Of a DNA stretch of 64,000 nt, positions 52,600-61,848 are shown one piece after another. A program made the position numbers and the translations under genes. The stretch is from CAYMZZ01 sp046297935 (lineage in GTDB: Bacteria > Bacteroidota > Bacteroidia > Chitinophagales > Chitinophagaceae): contig JBKBHA010000003.1 of assembly GCA_046297935.1 (NCBI GenBank), positions 62,001-126,000 on the forward strand, given 5' to 3'. The notes beneath the pieces were generated by a model. That model had not been told where the DNA came from and ran no database searches. It was given only the letters and a program-made list of their open reading frames with translations. Numbering within the stretch: the stretch's first letter is position 1; each line of letters opens with the position of its first letter.

Positions 52600-55437
52600 T
52601 TAGATTCCAGTCAATTTGTAACCAAGGTCAGACGCAGCCCAACATAATAATCTCTCCCAGGAATGAGTGATGGTTGAACCATTATTATCCATCACGTTTC
52701 CTTCCTCAAGTTCCATGTACTTCTCCAAAAAGTTGAATCGTTGGTCAATCTCCTTTAACAAGCTTTTCCGGATCCAAAACATTGTGCCACCCACAAAGCT
52801 ATAATCAGACACGTTTAATTCGAGCGAATCGATCATGCCATGCAGCAGATCGTTATTCCACTCAAATACCGGCACCGCAACGGCCCCTTTTTGTTCCCAC
52901 CTTAGTATACAGTCTACGATGCGCTCCTGCGATCCAACTATGCCAATTTCCGGACTTTGTAGGAATTTATTGAGAATGCTTCTCGTGTTGCTGGGATCAA
53001 TAATTCGAAGAAGAGAGTCGATCCAGATTTTGGCCTCTCCGAATGGCAAATGCAAACTTCTTTTATCATGCAAAACCACAACATATTCCGAGTCTCCCCC
53101 AAACCGTAGACAATAATCAAACAGTATAAACTTCGCTCCAATATCTCTTCCTTTATTAGGTACTACCAATACTTTTGAGCGATTGAAAGTTGATTTGAGA
53201 TCGTTCGCGCATTTTACGATTTCATGGCTTTCTGAGGTAATACTAAAAATAAAATCAACATTCGAATCAGCAAATTCTCTCAACTTGTTTTTATAGTAAA
53301 TGAAGCCGGCTCGGTCAAAACTGTAGAGGTGAAAATGAAAAATCACTGTAACTTTTGGCAAAAGAGCCCTCAATTCTGTAAAGTCCAGCCATACGCTTGT
53401 AATTAGGTTCTTGAAAGTTTCTGATGAACAATTACCAGTCAACTGATGCTCGAAATGGTCGATCCTATCCCGAATCCAATTTTGCCTAATTTCTGAATCC
53501 TTGCACACGTCGGAAATCGAGAGGATTAAGCGATCGACGCCAAAGTAATCAAATGATGTGTTCGACAAAGGTTCCTGCAGATGTCCGCCACTTTCGATCC
53601 GGCTGCGAATGATAAATAAAGGTACTTGTCGACGTACGCATATATACTGATAAGAACAAATTTGGGTTCCGGAGTAGTAGGATATCATGCCATAAATCGG
53701 GTCTTCTTCGCTTTCACTCCACGTTGTACTGCCTTCCGTGTACAGACGCAACCTGCCGCTAACATATAATTCCGTCAGATCAGCACCATATTCCCGAATT
53801 CTCTTAGCGACCTCATTCTCTTGTTCCTTCTCGATAAACAATATAAAACGATACGACTGGGATGAAGATTCCATCAGTCTCTTAATGACGGCCAACGCAT
53901 GATGGCACTGATCTTCAAGTTCATCAAATCCCGAAAAACCAAAAGTCAGACTATTGGTGTACGTTTTAACACCCGAATGCCCCAAGCCAAACTGGTTTAT
54001 ATTTCTCACAGCCGGAGAAACAATCGGATCAAAAAAAACTGGCTTTAAGCCATTGGACCAATACCATTCAGCACAATCGTGGTTTCCTGCTACAACAGAC
54101 GTCAATCCTACTGAAGCAATCCGCTGGAATTTACCTATCTCCTTCGCATCGGGTCGTCTGGTCACTATAAGAGCTGGCTTTGCCCCCGTATACAAAAATG
54201 AGTTGCCAAACCGTACAGAGGCAATTTCAAGTGAAAAAACGAATCCAATACGCTCCTTCGACAGTTGGCATCTGTGCTCTTCAACTTCATCAGCGGTCAT
54301 GTCAAAAAAACAGGCCAATCTTGCAAAACTACCCAGACTGGAAGCCATCCTTTTATTAAAATATTTGCCTTTTTGTTCGACAACTAAAAAAGCAGTGATG
54401 TCCATCCTATTGAAATATCTCAAAAGCCGTTCAACATAATCGATCTGCTGGATCGACTCAAACTCGCGGCAAGCGATCAAAATTCGATAACCCGATGGAA
54501 CACATGTCGCCGAGTTCTCTCTAGTTGAGTAAAATAAATCAAGAAAATCCTCGACCATTTTACAGGCTTCGAATCCATAACGGCTCATTATCGCTTCCTT
54601 CCACGACACCGGTGCAACGTTGTATACATACAACTTTCCGCCGGTTACAACATGGTAGTGTTCTTTATCGAAAAACAGATTCTTTTTTATATACGGAAAC
54701 TCATACTTTTCAATCAACTCTTTCCAATGTCTAATTGTAACATTGGAAACTCCTGTCCAAAATTCAGCCTTTGGAAAACCAACATAATCTTTTTGATTCT
54801 TCAGTTCTAATAAAGACTGACTGGCAATCCAGGATCCCACGTTCAGACTTTCATCTTGAAGTAGTACCTGTGTAAGTTCGATTTCAAAATTTTTGACTAT
54901 TTCAAGCTTCTCATCAAGCACCTTCAACTCGGGCCAGAATTGACGCCAGGCATCGCTTGCTAAGACCTTTTTGTTTGCATGCAAAAAATAACTCTGAATA
55001 TGGTATTTAAACTCGTCGTTATCTGTTAGCCCCCAGAAATCATACTTGCTTTTCATCTCAGTAAATATGTTATCAACAGGATAAAAGGGCCCGATTATGC
55101 TATCATTTAAAAGAAGCAAATTCTCAATTTCCGCTGAATCTTCGCAAAGATCCATGCCGAACTTCCACGCAAAAAAATCATACCCGATATTCTCACGTTC
55201 GGTTACTGCAATACAACAAGTCGAAAGGAGGGAAACATCCTCCGATATTAATGGCGAATGAGAAACAACTATGGTGTCGTATCCACAATTATCAAGCGCC
55301 CTTATTTGAGCCAGAACATAGCTCGGAACTCTGTTTGTAGTTAAATAGATACAGAATACACATATGTTCTTACGCGCTAAATGTAGTTGGTGGTGGTGTA
55401 TTTTATATTTCATGTTACATTTGGAGAATGTTGTCAT
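52600..55437 (-). CDS. Large RgpF-type protein with a central insertion
   Basis: 945 aa. Residues about 20-310 match the N-terminal half of RgpF (CVFCIYLTTNRVPSYVLAQI, TERENIGYDFFAWKFGMD, LLLNDSIIGPFYPVDNIF, KYDFWGLTDND). Residues about 700-945 match the C-terminal half (VIFHFHLYSFDRAGFIYYKN, VVPNKGRDIGAKFILFDYCL, VVVLHDKRSLHLPFGEAK, ITHSWERLLCWAASDLGYKL). Between them are about 380 residues (RILIACREFESIQQIDYVER ... VAGNHDCAEWYWSNG) that look like a GT-B-type domain; this is inference. The 512-aa RgpF protein lacks this insertion. ATG 55437 used; MKYKIHHHQ at 55413 is an alternative. Confidence 0.8.
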   Translation of the reverse strand: MTTFSKCNMKYKIHHHQLHLARKNICVFCIYLTTNRVPSYVLAQIRALDNCGYDTIVVSHSPLISEDVSLLSTCCIAVTERENIGYDFFAWKFGMDLCEDSAEIENLLLLNDSIIGPFYPVDNIFTEMKSKYDFWGLTDNDEFKYHIQSYFLHANKKVLASDAWRQFWPELKVLDEKLEIVKNFEIELTQVLLQDESLNVGSWIASQSLLELKNQKDYVGFPKAEFWTGVSNVTIRHWKELIEKYEFPYIKKNLFFDKEHYHVVTGGKLYVYNVAPVSWKEAIMSRYGFEACKMVEDFLDLFYSTRENSATCVPSGYRILIACREFESIQQIDYVERLLRYFNRMDITAFLVVEQKGKYFNKRMASSLGSFARLACFFDMTADEVEEHRCQLSKERIGFVFSLEIASVRFGNSFLYTGAKPALIVTRRPDAKEIGKFQRIASVGLTSVVAGNHDCAEWYWSNGLKPVFFDPIVSPAVRNINQFGLGHSGVKTYTNSLTFGFSGFDELEDQCHHALAVIKRLMESSSQSYRFILFIEKEQENEVAKRIREYGADLTELYVSGRLRLYTEGSTTWSESEEDPIYGMISYYSGTQICSYQYICVRRQVPLFIIRSRIESGGHLQEPLSNTSFDYFGVDRLILSISDVCKDSEIRQNWIRDRIDHFEHQLTGNCSSETFKNLITSVWLDFTELRALLPKVTVIFHFHLYSFDRAGFIYYKNKLREFADSNVDFIFSITSESHEIVKCANDLKSTFNRSKVLVVPNKGRDIGAKFILFDYCLRFGGDSEYVVVLHDKRSLHLPFGEAKIWIDSLLRIIDPSNTRSILNKFLQSPEIGIVGSQERIVDCILRWEQKGAVAVPVFEWNNDLLHGMIDSLELNVSDYSFVGGTMFWIRKSLLKEIDQRFNFLEKYMELEEGNVMDNNGSTITHSWERLLCWAASDLGYKLTGI

Positions 55438-55445
55438 CTAGATAT

Positions 55446-56303
55446 CTATGTCTTCATTGACTGCAAAAATTTCACCAGCGACTCCTTCCAGCCGGGTAGC
55501 TCCGCAATACCATTTAGCTTTAGTCGGCGGTTTTCCAATACCGAATAAAATGGTCGCTTCACAACAAGGGGAAAGTCCTTTACGCTTGCGGGATATAGAG
55601 GAGTTTCCAGTCCAAGTGTCTCCCAAATGGTTCGGGCAAATTCATACCAGGAAACCTGGCCTTCACTCGTCATATGGTACAGTCCATAAGCATCCGTTTC
55701 AATAAGGCGCTGAGAAGCCTTGGCGATTTCAACAGTGGGTGTCGGAGTTAAAATCTCGTCATTAACTACCCGGACTTCAGGCTTTTCCTTTGCCAGCTTC
55801 AACATAGTGGATACAAAATTGCCTCCCTTGGCCCTGCAGGGAACCTTACCATAAATACCTGAAACTCGCACCACATAGGAACGATCGCAATTATTCAAAA
55901 CAAAATGTTCGCCACTCAACTTTGTATTGGCATACACATTTAACGGGTTAGGTCGATCGTCCTCGGTGTACGGTCGATCCGTTTTTCCATCGAATACATA
56001 ATCTGTGCTGTAGTGCAATAAACTAATACCACTATCCTGGCAGGCGCGAGCCAGATTCAAAGCGCCCATACCGTTCACCGCAAACGCAGCAGATGGCTCC
56101 TTTTCCGCGGCTGGCACTACGTGATAGGCTGCGGTATTTAATACCACGTCTGGCCTCGCCATCGTAATCGCCTGTACAACGCTATCTATATCCGTAATTT
56201 CAATATCAGTATGATTCCAGGCCAGTACCTCATGTGCAGTCGAAAACTGCTCTACAAGGTCCGAACCCAACTGACCATTTGCTCCAATTACTGCTACCTT
56301 CAT
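55446..56303 (-). CDS. rfbD: dTDP-4-dehydrorhamnose reductase-like (RmlD family)
   Basis: 285 aa SDR of the extended RmlD type reducing a 4-keto sugar nucleotide. Cofactor motif VIGANGQLGSDLVEQFS, catalytic region HYSTDYVFDGKTDRPYTEDD, NVYANTKLSGEHFVLN (Tyr/Lys) and TPTPTVEIAKASQRLIE. It overlaps the upstream epimerase gene by 1 nt. Because RmlA and RmlB are not encoded here, the substrate may be dTDP-6-deoxy-hexulose made from enzymes elsewhere, or a different nucleotide sugar. The symbol is given by family. Confidence 0.88.
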   Translation of the reverse strand: MKVAVIGANGQLGSDLVEQFSTAHEVLAWNHTDIEITDIDSVVQAITMARPDVVLNTAAYHVVPAAEKEPSAAFAVNGMGALNLARACQDSGISLLHYSTDYVFDGKTDRPYTEDDRPNPLNVYANTKLSGEHFVLNNCDRSYVVRVSGIYGKVPCRAKGGNFVSTMLKLAKEKPEVRVVNDEILTPTPTVEIAKASQRLIETDAYGLYHMTSEGQVSWYEFARTIWETLGLETPLYPASVKDFPLVVKRPFYSVLENRRLKLNGIAELPGWKESLVKFLQSMKT

Positions 56304-57256
56304 TATTTGATTTGTTTGAAGACATGAATATTGTAGTAGTTCGGATTTTCAAAATCCCTGAACTTGTCCATATTTGAAATTAGATTGTCGAGAATGGCAG
56401 AAACATCGTGCTTTGGCTTAAAGCTCAACGTAGTGATGGCCTTTTCATTGGTGACTTTATAATTGCGGAAGTCTTTAACGTTCCGAATATTCAGTTTGAC
56501 AGACTTCCCTAATTTTCCTTCAACAGCCTCTTTGACCAAATCTGCCACTTCCCCCACCGTATAATTTCCGCTGGATAAATTGAAAACACCCGTTATTCCA
56601 TCTGAACTCTCGATGGCCCTTATGTAGCCGCTTACAGCATCATCGATACTCAGGATAGGACGCCAAATACTAGGATTATTAACAATCACTTCGCCCTTGT
56701 CAATGGCCGTCTTAAACATGGTATTAACGATCAGGTCGAGACGCATCCTTGGACTGTATCCACTCACTGTTCCTTTTCTAAAACAGATCACCGAAAAATC
56801 CTTGTCGGCCATTCCTAGAACGCCTTCCTCTCCCTGCAACTTCGAAATACCATAGGGATAGCTCGATACAGCAGGCGCCGTTTCGTCATATAATTCATTT
56901 ACTGTGTATCCATAAACAGAACAGGAACTGGCATAAATAAACTTCCTGACACCGGCGCGCTTGGCGATATAAGCGAGATAAGATGGCGAGGACGCATTGT
57001 AGATAAAGTTCTTTGCAGGAGAGAATTCTGCCATCGGATCGTTCGACAATCCGGCCAGAAACATCACCTGGTCATAAACCTTTAATTCTTCCTCTGTAAG
57101 GTCGAAGATGTCCTTCTGCAACAACTTCACTTCTTGGGGCAAATGGTTGCCGAACCATAAAAGATCAATCACATCAATTTCGTAACCTCTTTCCAAAAGC
57201 TTAGGCACCAGGGCAGAGCCAATATAGCCGGCTCCTCCTGCAATCAGGATTTTCAT
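56303..57256 (-). CDS. NAD-dependent sugar-nucleotide epimerase/dehydratase
   Basis: 317 aa extended SDR. Glycine motif LIAGGAGYIGSALVPKLLER, catalytic YGISKLQGEEG (YxxxK) with upstream YASSCSVYGYTV, and RPILSIDDAVSGYIRAIESS. It is a GalE-like family member; the reaction (4-epimerase or dehydratase/reductase) is not resolved by sequence alone. It sits between RmlC-like and RmlD-like genes, so the three probably make one deoxy-hexose nucleotide. Confidence 0.9.
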   Translation of the reverse strand: MKILIAGGAGYIGSALVPKLLERGYEIDVIDLLWFGNHLPQEVKLLQKDIFDLTEEELKVYDQVMFLAGLSNDPMAEFSPAKNFIYNASSPSYLAYIAKRAGVRKFIYASSCSVYGYTVNELYDETAPAVSSYPYGISKLQGEEGVLGMADKDFSVICFRKGTVSGYSPRMRLDLIVNTMFKTAIDKGEVIVNNPSIWRPILSIDDAVSGYIRAIESSDGITGVFNLSSGNYTVGEVADLVKEAVEGKLGKSVKLNIRNVKDFRNYKVTNEKAITTLSFKPKHDVSAILDNLISNMDKFRDFENPNYYNIHVFKQIK

Positions 57257-57279
57257 TTCTTTTCGCTATTGTTTTTAAA

Positions 57280-57846
57280 CTAATAAGTAAAGTTTTGGGA
57301 TAGGGGGTTCTTCACCCATTCCGCCAGAGTCTGAGCCACTTCATCTTTCTTCGAAAGGGTGGGATTCTTGACCGGCCAGTCTATGCCAATCTGAGGATCA
57401 TTCCATAAAATTCCTGACTCTGCTTTGTTGTTATACAGGCCCGTACACTTGTACTGAATCTGCGCATATTCACTCAATACGCAAAATCCACGGGCGCATC
57501 CTGCAGGAGCATACACCTGCTTTCGGTTCTCTTCCGATGCTTCTACACCAATCCATTTCCCGAAACTGGGTGAACCAATTCGGATATCAACTGCTACCAA
57601 AAATGCAGTGCCCTCTGTAACCCGCATTAGTTTAGCCATTGGTGGCTCCCATTGAAAATGCAATCCACGCAATACGTTTCGTGCCGACCGGGAGTGATTG
57701 TCCTGCACAAACTCCATATCGACTCCAAACTCGGTAAACTTGTCTTTTCGGTAAGATTCGGTGAAAAAGCCCCTATCGTCTTTGAAGATGTCGGGCGTAA
57801 TGATCAGGACATCGCGGATGTCTGTTTTCTCAATCTGAAATTCCAT
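57280..57846 (-). CDS. rfbC: dTDP-4-dehydrorhamnose 3,5-epimerase (RmlC)
   Basis: 188 aa cupin. Signatures KDDRGFFTESYRKDKF, FVQDNHSRSARNVLRGLHFQ (His base) and GCARGFCVLSEYAQIQYKCT with IDW are all in place. Length is standard. Followed 23 nt later by the epimerase gene. Starts at ATG 57846. The presence of RmlC strongly suggests a 6-deoxyhexose such as rhamnose in the glycan, in line with the RgpF-type proteins. Confidence 0.94.
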   Translation of the reverse strand: MEFQIEKTDIRDVLIITPDIFKDDRGFFTESYRKDKFTEFGVDMEFVQDNHSRSARNVLRGLHFQWEPPMAKLMRVTEGTAFLVAVDIRIGSPSFGKWIGVEASEENRKQVYAPAGCARGFCVLSEYAQIQYKCTGLYNNKAESGILWNDPQIGIDWPVKNPTLSKKDEVAQTLAEWVKNPLSQNFTY

Positions 57847-57900
57847 TCTTGGTTGGTCTGGTTTTTATTTCTAAATGCTGACAGGCGTTAACCCGTTTAA

Positions 57901-58269
57901 TTATCGTCGTCGAACTAATTTCTCCTTAATCGTCCCAAGCAAACTTCGCTTCTCATAAGTCCTCCTATACCACTCCAAATCCTTATGCAACCCTTCAATA
58001 TCACCGAGTAACTTATTGATCAATTGCTTGTTCCCCTCATATTCAGCTTCCACCTCCTGAATCCGTTGCTCCCTAGTGCGAAGCATTTCCTTGCATTCGT
58101 TCAACAATTGATGCAAGCGTTCAATCTCCTGCTCATGAGCAGCAATGGTATTCTGCTTGGCACGAATCTCTTCGTCCAGCCTGTTGTGCAAACCCTGAAG
58201 CACATTCAGAATCAACTGATTTTCCGCCTTGTCCTGGCCCGACTTCACTATAGGTACATTACCATTCAT
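57901..58269 (-). CDS. Small coiled-coil protein coupled to a glycosyltransferase
   Basis: 122 aa. The ATG at 58269 overlaps the GT4 stop as ATGA, so this start is preferred to an upstream one at 58314. Residues about 20-100 are one uninterrupted coiled coil (LHNRLDEEIRAKQNTIAAHE, QEIERLHQLLNECKEMLRTR). The C-terminus is basic and possibly membrane-binding (LEWYRRTYEKRSLLGTIKEK, LVRRR). No known domain. Tight coupling to a GT suggests a scaffold or chain-length role; this is inference. Confidence 0.7.
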   Translation of the reverse strand: MNGNVPIVKSGQDKAENQLILNVLQGLHNRLDEEIRAKQNTIAAHEQEIERLHQLLNECKEMLRTREQRIQEVEAEYEGNKQLINKLLGDIEGLHKDLEWYRRTYEKRSLLGTIKEKLVRRR

Positions 58270-59423
58270 ATCGACGAGGTTGAAACATTGTCGGCCCGTA
58301 ACGCCTGCAACCACGACATCACCGACCAGTTCTCAGCTTTCCAGGTACCGGCATACAAAGCGCGATACCCTTTGAAATTTTCTTCCATATTGTAATCAGC
58401 CGCACAAATCGCTTCCGAATACGCGCCCATAACCTGTAGCATCTCAGGATTATTCCGATACTGCATCAGTTTCACAATCGCTTCATAAGAGCTTTTATAC
58501 AAATCGCCGTTGGCGCCCATACGTACCAGATCCACATTGCCGGTACAGTGACTAAGCAATACGGGTTTCCGCATTGCCAATGCTTCCAACACAGCAAATG
58601 ACAGGCCCTCATAACGACTGGTCGACAAATACACCTGCGACGATGCCACCAGTCGCTGCGCTTCAGAACTGTCGAGCCAGCCCGTTACTTCAATATTGGG
58701 CGACTTCAATAAATTCCTGCGCCTACCATCACCAATCCATACAAACTTCCATTCAGGCATTTCTTTAAAATAGCTGGCTATTTCATCAAATAATCCGGGG
58801 TTCTTCTGGTCGTCAATACGACCACTGGTTACAATTGTAAACGGACCAGCTTTAATGCGGGCTTGCGCAGGCTTTAATTGATCGGCCGAAATACCATTGC
58901 TGATGTATTGAGCATCAATGCCCAATTGCTGATAAGCCAACAACTCTGATGGCGAGCAGCATACTACCCGCCCACCCAGCTTGCTGGCAAATTTTTCGAT
59001 ACGTCCAAAACAATAACGAACAAACCGATGCTTCGAAGACAGGAAAGAAGCACCATTGGGAGTGTAGAAAACATTGCCGATTCCGGCCATACGAGCCGCA
59101 GCCCGTCCCAATAAGCCACTCTTGCTGGAATGTAGATGTACAGCATCGACCAGGCCTTTACGCTTCAATCGGCGTAAAATAGTCGTCAACTCCGTAAGCG
59201 CCATAATGTCCTTCAACGGATCTATTGAGCGCGTGGCCGACCGCCATTTGATAAATCGAACGTTCGCAACCGGAAATTCACGCTTCACGGCGGAGGCCGA
59301 CTTTACCTTCTTCCGCTCCCCATGAATAATGATGTGAAGATCATCGGGCATCGACTCTGTCAACAACTTGACAAAGACGGCAACGCCTGAAGCAAAAGGT
59401 TCTACAACATGAATAACGGTCAC
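58266..59423 (-). CDS. Family 4 glycosyltransferase
   Basis: 385 aa GT-B enzyme. N-terminal domain with VIHVVEPFASGVAVFVKLLT, HLHSSKSGLLGRAAARMAG and VYYTPNGASFLSS-like (VFYTPNGASFLSSKH). The C-terminal domain has IVTSGRIDDQKNPGLFDEIA and the sugar-nucleotide site STSRYEGLSFAVLEALAMRK. Similar to GTs that start or extend capsule and O-antigen repeat units. ATG 59423. The 167 nt upstream carry no gene. Confidence 0.92.
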   Translation of the reverse strand: MTVIHVVEPFASGVAVFVKLLTESMPDDLHIIIHGERKKVKSASAVKREFPVANVRFIKWRSATRSIDPLKDIMALTELTTILRRLKRKGLVDAVHLHSSKSGLLGRAAARMAGIGNVFYTPNGASFLSSKHRFVRYCFGRIEKFASKLGGRVVCCSPSELLAYQQLGIDAQYISNGISADQLKPAQARIKAGPFTIVTSGRIDDQKNPGLFDEIASYFKEMPEWKFVWIGDGRRRNLLKSPNIEVTGWLDSSEAQRLVASSQVYLSTSRYEGLSFAVLEALAMRKPVLLSHCTGNVDLVRMGANGDLYKSSYEAIVKLMQYRNNPEMLQVMGAYSEAICAADYNMEENFKGYRALYAGTWKAENWSVMSWLQALRADNVSTSSI

Positions 59424-59590
59424 AGGATAAAAGTTTCGCTTTTCTTAATATGATGCAATACAATGCCTGATTACATTCAAATACATGAAAATAATCGTGC
59501 CTAATCAGAATCCAAATTGTAAATGGCAGCAAGCAACTCAGCAGAATTGCTGATCACATCTGACAACTGAATCCTGCACTTCGTTGCAGG

Positions 59591-60409
59591 TCAGCTAAAC
59601 TTCCAATGCTTGAAACGTAAAACTAATGAATTTGGTACAATGCGCAACATGAAGTGATACAATATTCCGGCATACATTAAGATATTGTTAACAGCATTGT
59701 CTTTGATAACATTTTTTCTGGATATTAGTTGTTTACTCCTATTGGCGGCCGATAAGCCTGTAGTATTCAATTCACAACGAACCAGAATTTTTGGCAATAT
59801 CGCTACCGGACCTTTTCGAAGCAGCATCCAGGCCAGGGCAAAATCCTCCGCATGAGGATATTGAACGGGATAAAACAAATTTTCAATATCTGCGCCTGTT
59901 ATCCTAAACAACATGCCAGGATGAATAAACAGATTTCTGAAATGCATCCCTTTTTTAATTTGTTGATAATCAGTTGCAGTTACATAGTCGTAGCCAACTC
60001 CGGACGCATCCTCGAACCGACACCAGCAACCCAGCAGCAGATAATCAGGATGAGCATCCATCCAGTTCACCTGCTCAATGAAGCGGTCGGCATGACAGGT
60101 GTCGCCACAATCGAGTCTTGCCACGTAATTCGTACGAACGTGATCGTAAATCCATTGCAATCCGTAGTTGAGCGCAGCAGTAATTCCCTGATTCTGTGGC
60201 ATCGTTAATAGCCGGATCGAACAATCAATATCAATTTTGTCCTTCCACACAGTTTCAGTAAGAGGGTTGTCGCTGCCATCATCGACCAGAACTATTAGAA
60301 ATCGATTAGAATTATAGTGTACTGACCTTAAAGAATGTAAAAGTCCCGCTTCGTTGTTGAAGCAGGGGATTAACAGGCAAAAATCGACTTCCAGTTTTTG
60401 AAGGGCCAT
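59591..60409 (-). CDS. Family 2 glycosyltransferase
   Basis: 272 aa GT-A enzyme. FCLLIPCFNNEAGLLHSLRS, VLVDDGSDNP, GITAALNYGLQWI and RLDCGDTC (in place of a DxD) followed by WMDAHPDYLLLGCWCRFEDA. Lacks membrane helices. It is 3 nt downstream of the AlkA-like gene on the same strand, so it may be co-transcribed with the phenylacetate end genes, and leads the glycan operon. Confidence 0.9.
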   Translation of the reverse strand: MALQKLEVDFCLLIPCFNNEAGLLHSLRSVHYNSNRFLIVLVDDGSDNPLTETVWKDKIDIDCSIRLLTMPQNQGITAALNYGLQWIYDHVRTNYVARLDCGDTCHADRFIEQVNWMDAHPDYLLLGCWCRFEDASGVGYDYVTATDYQQIKKGMHFRNLFIHPGMLFRITGADIENLFYPVQYPHAEDFALAWMLLRKGPVAILPKILVRCELNTTGLSAANRSKQLISRKNVIKDNAVNNILMYAGILYHFMLRIVPNSLVLRFKHWKFS

Positions 60410-60412
60410 GGC

Positions 60413-61069
60413 TTACAGTTCAACGGTCAGCTTGCGCTTACTGATATAAGCGTGCCAGAACATCATGGCTGCAATAGTACGATAGGGGCGCCAATGCTCC
60501 GCTCTTTGCAGTAAAAAATCGCGCTCAACTTCTTTTCCCAGCTGCAAAGATTCTTTCATGCTGTTGACCAACGCAATATCTCCCAGAGGAAAACGGTCAG
60601 CGCGGCGGAGTGCATGAATCATGTAAATGTCAGCTGTCCAGTCGCCAATACCTTTGTAAATGGTTAGTCGCCGGTGTACCTCTTCATCGCTGCAGGCATG
60701 AAGTGAGCGCAGGTTCAGCTCTCCGGTCTGGATTGCCTGAGCAAGTATACGAACGTACTGGATTTTCTGGCGGCTGAAATAACAGGACCTTAATGCTTCA
60801 TCCGACATCGCCAGTATACGTTCAGGCGTGATCCATCGAATTTCATTTTTCAGCTTTCGATAGGCAGCCATGGCGGCTGCCAGAGATACCTGCTGTTCCA
60901 ATATGGTTAGTACCAGTGTAGAAAAACGGGCCGGACGGGTCCACATCGGCGGCAAGCCATACTGGTCCAGTATATTTTTAAATACCGGATCGATTGCAGC
61001 GAGTTTTTTGCACCAGCCGGCGAAATTGTGCTCGTCGAAACAATGTGGGGGATTAGCTTGTCTTGTCAT
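60413..61069 (-). CDS. HhH-GPD DNA glycosylase, AlkA-like
   Basis: 218 aa. HhH motif IYKGIGDWTADIYMIHALRR and catalytic Asp in FPLGDIALVNSM, with the conserved EQQVSLAAAMAAYRKL helix. Members remove alkylated bases from DNA. It overlaps the upstream enoyl-CoA hydratase gene by 4 nt and is thus co-translated with the paaZ end of the phenylacetate pathway. Distinct in sequence from the other AlkA-like protein at 23568-24167 (shorter HhH loop, different active-site flanks). Confidence 0.88.
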   Translation of the reverse strand: MTRQANPPHCFDEHNFAGWCKKLAAIDPVFKNILDQYGLPPMWTRPARFSTLVLTILEQQVSLAAAMAAYRKLKNEIRWITPERILAMSDEALRSCYFSRQKIQYVRILAQAIQTGELNLRSLHACSDEEVHRRLTIYKGIGDWTADIYMIHALRRADRFPLGDIALVNSMKESLQLGKEVERDFLLQRAEHWRPYRTIAAMMFWHAYISKRKLTVEL

Positions 61070-61824
61070 TTTTTCTGAAAGGAAGCGATCGCCTGCCGGG
61101 TGAAATCGCTCAGCACCAGACGGCCACTGATCGCCGCTCTTTCCATCAACAATTTATCCCAATGATCGGTTCCCTGCCAAAGCACTTTTTTAAGCTCAGC
61201 CATTGCAGCCGGGTTCGACTGCGCCAGTGTTGTCAACAGTCGGTGTATCGACTCATCCATACTGGCTGCTGAGGGATGAACTTCTGCAAACAAACCCTTA
61301 TTGCGCGCCCATTCGGCACCTCTCGGTAGTTGGGCATCGATACTCAATTGCGAATAAGCCGACAAGCCAATCTTTCGCTCTACGGCTGGTCCAATCACAA
61401 ACGGACCGATACCAATAGCCAACTCGCTTAACCTTACTTCTGCCTCCTGCGTGGCAATGGCATAGTCAACTGCAGCGGCGAGTCCAACACCACCTCCAAC
61501 GCAACGACCATGTATGCGACCCACCACAAATTTGGGTGCCGTGCGAATAGCATTGATTACGTTGGCAAACCCACTAAAAAACTGCAACCCTTTATCCTCA
61601 TTATCAATCGCGGCCAGCTCATCAAATGAAGCACCCGCACAAAAAGCACGTTCGCCCCCGGCTTTCAAAAGAATAACGCGACAGTCCCGATCATTCCCGG
61701 CCCCGTGTATTGCCTGTGTTAGTTGTTCGAGTATTTTACCGGGCAGGGAGTTACTCTGCGGATGAAAAAACTCGACTGTCGTTACTCCCTGATGAAACTC
61801 GGTTCGTACATATGCGGCATCCAT
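61066..61824 (-). CDS. Enoyl-CoA hydratase/isomerase family protein
   Basis: 252 aa crotonase-fold protein from ATG 61824 (MDAAYVRTEFHQG). The frame is open upstream to 61905, but the extra residues are translated repeat. Oxyanion segments FCAGASFDELA and GRCVGGGVGLAAAVDYAIAT are present. Compared with rat crotonase, the Glu144 position is Gly (GGGVGL) while Glu164 is kept (VRLSELAIGIG), a pattern more like isomerases. It lies between paaZ and alkA, so a role in phenylacetate or beta-oxidation is likely; PaaF or PaaG-like functions are alternatives. Confidence 0.85.
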   Translation of the reverse strand: MDAAYVRTEFHQGVTTVEFFHPQSNSLPGKILEQLTQAIHGAGNDRDCRVILLKAGGERAFCAGASFDELAAIDNEDKGLQFFSGFANVINAIRTAPKFVVGRIHGRCVGGGVGLAAAVDYAIATQEAEVRLSELAIGIGPFVIGPAVERKIGLSAYSQLSIDAQLPRGAEWARNKGLFAEVHPSAASMDESIHRLLTTLAQSNPAAMAELKKVLWQGTDHWDKLLMERAAISGRLVLSDFTRQAIASFQKK

Positions 61825-61848
61825 GTGTGTAAATTTTAGCAAAAGATA

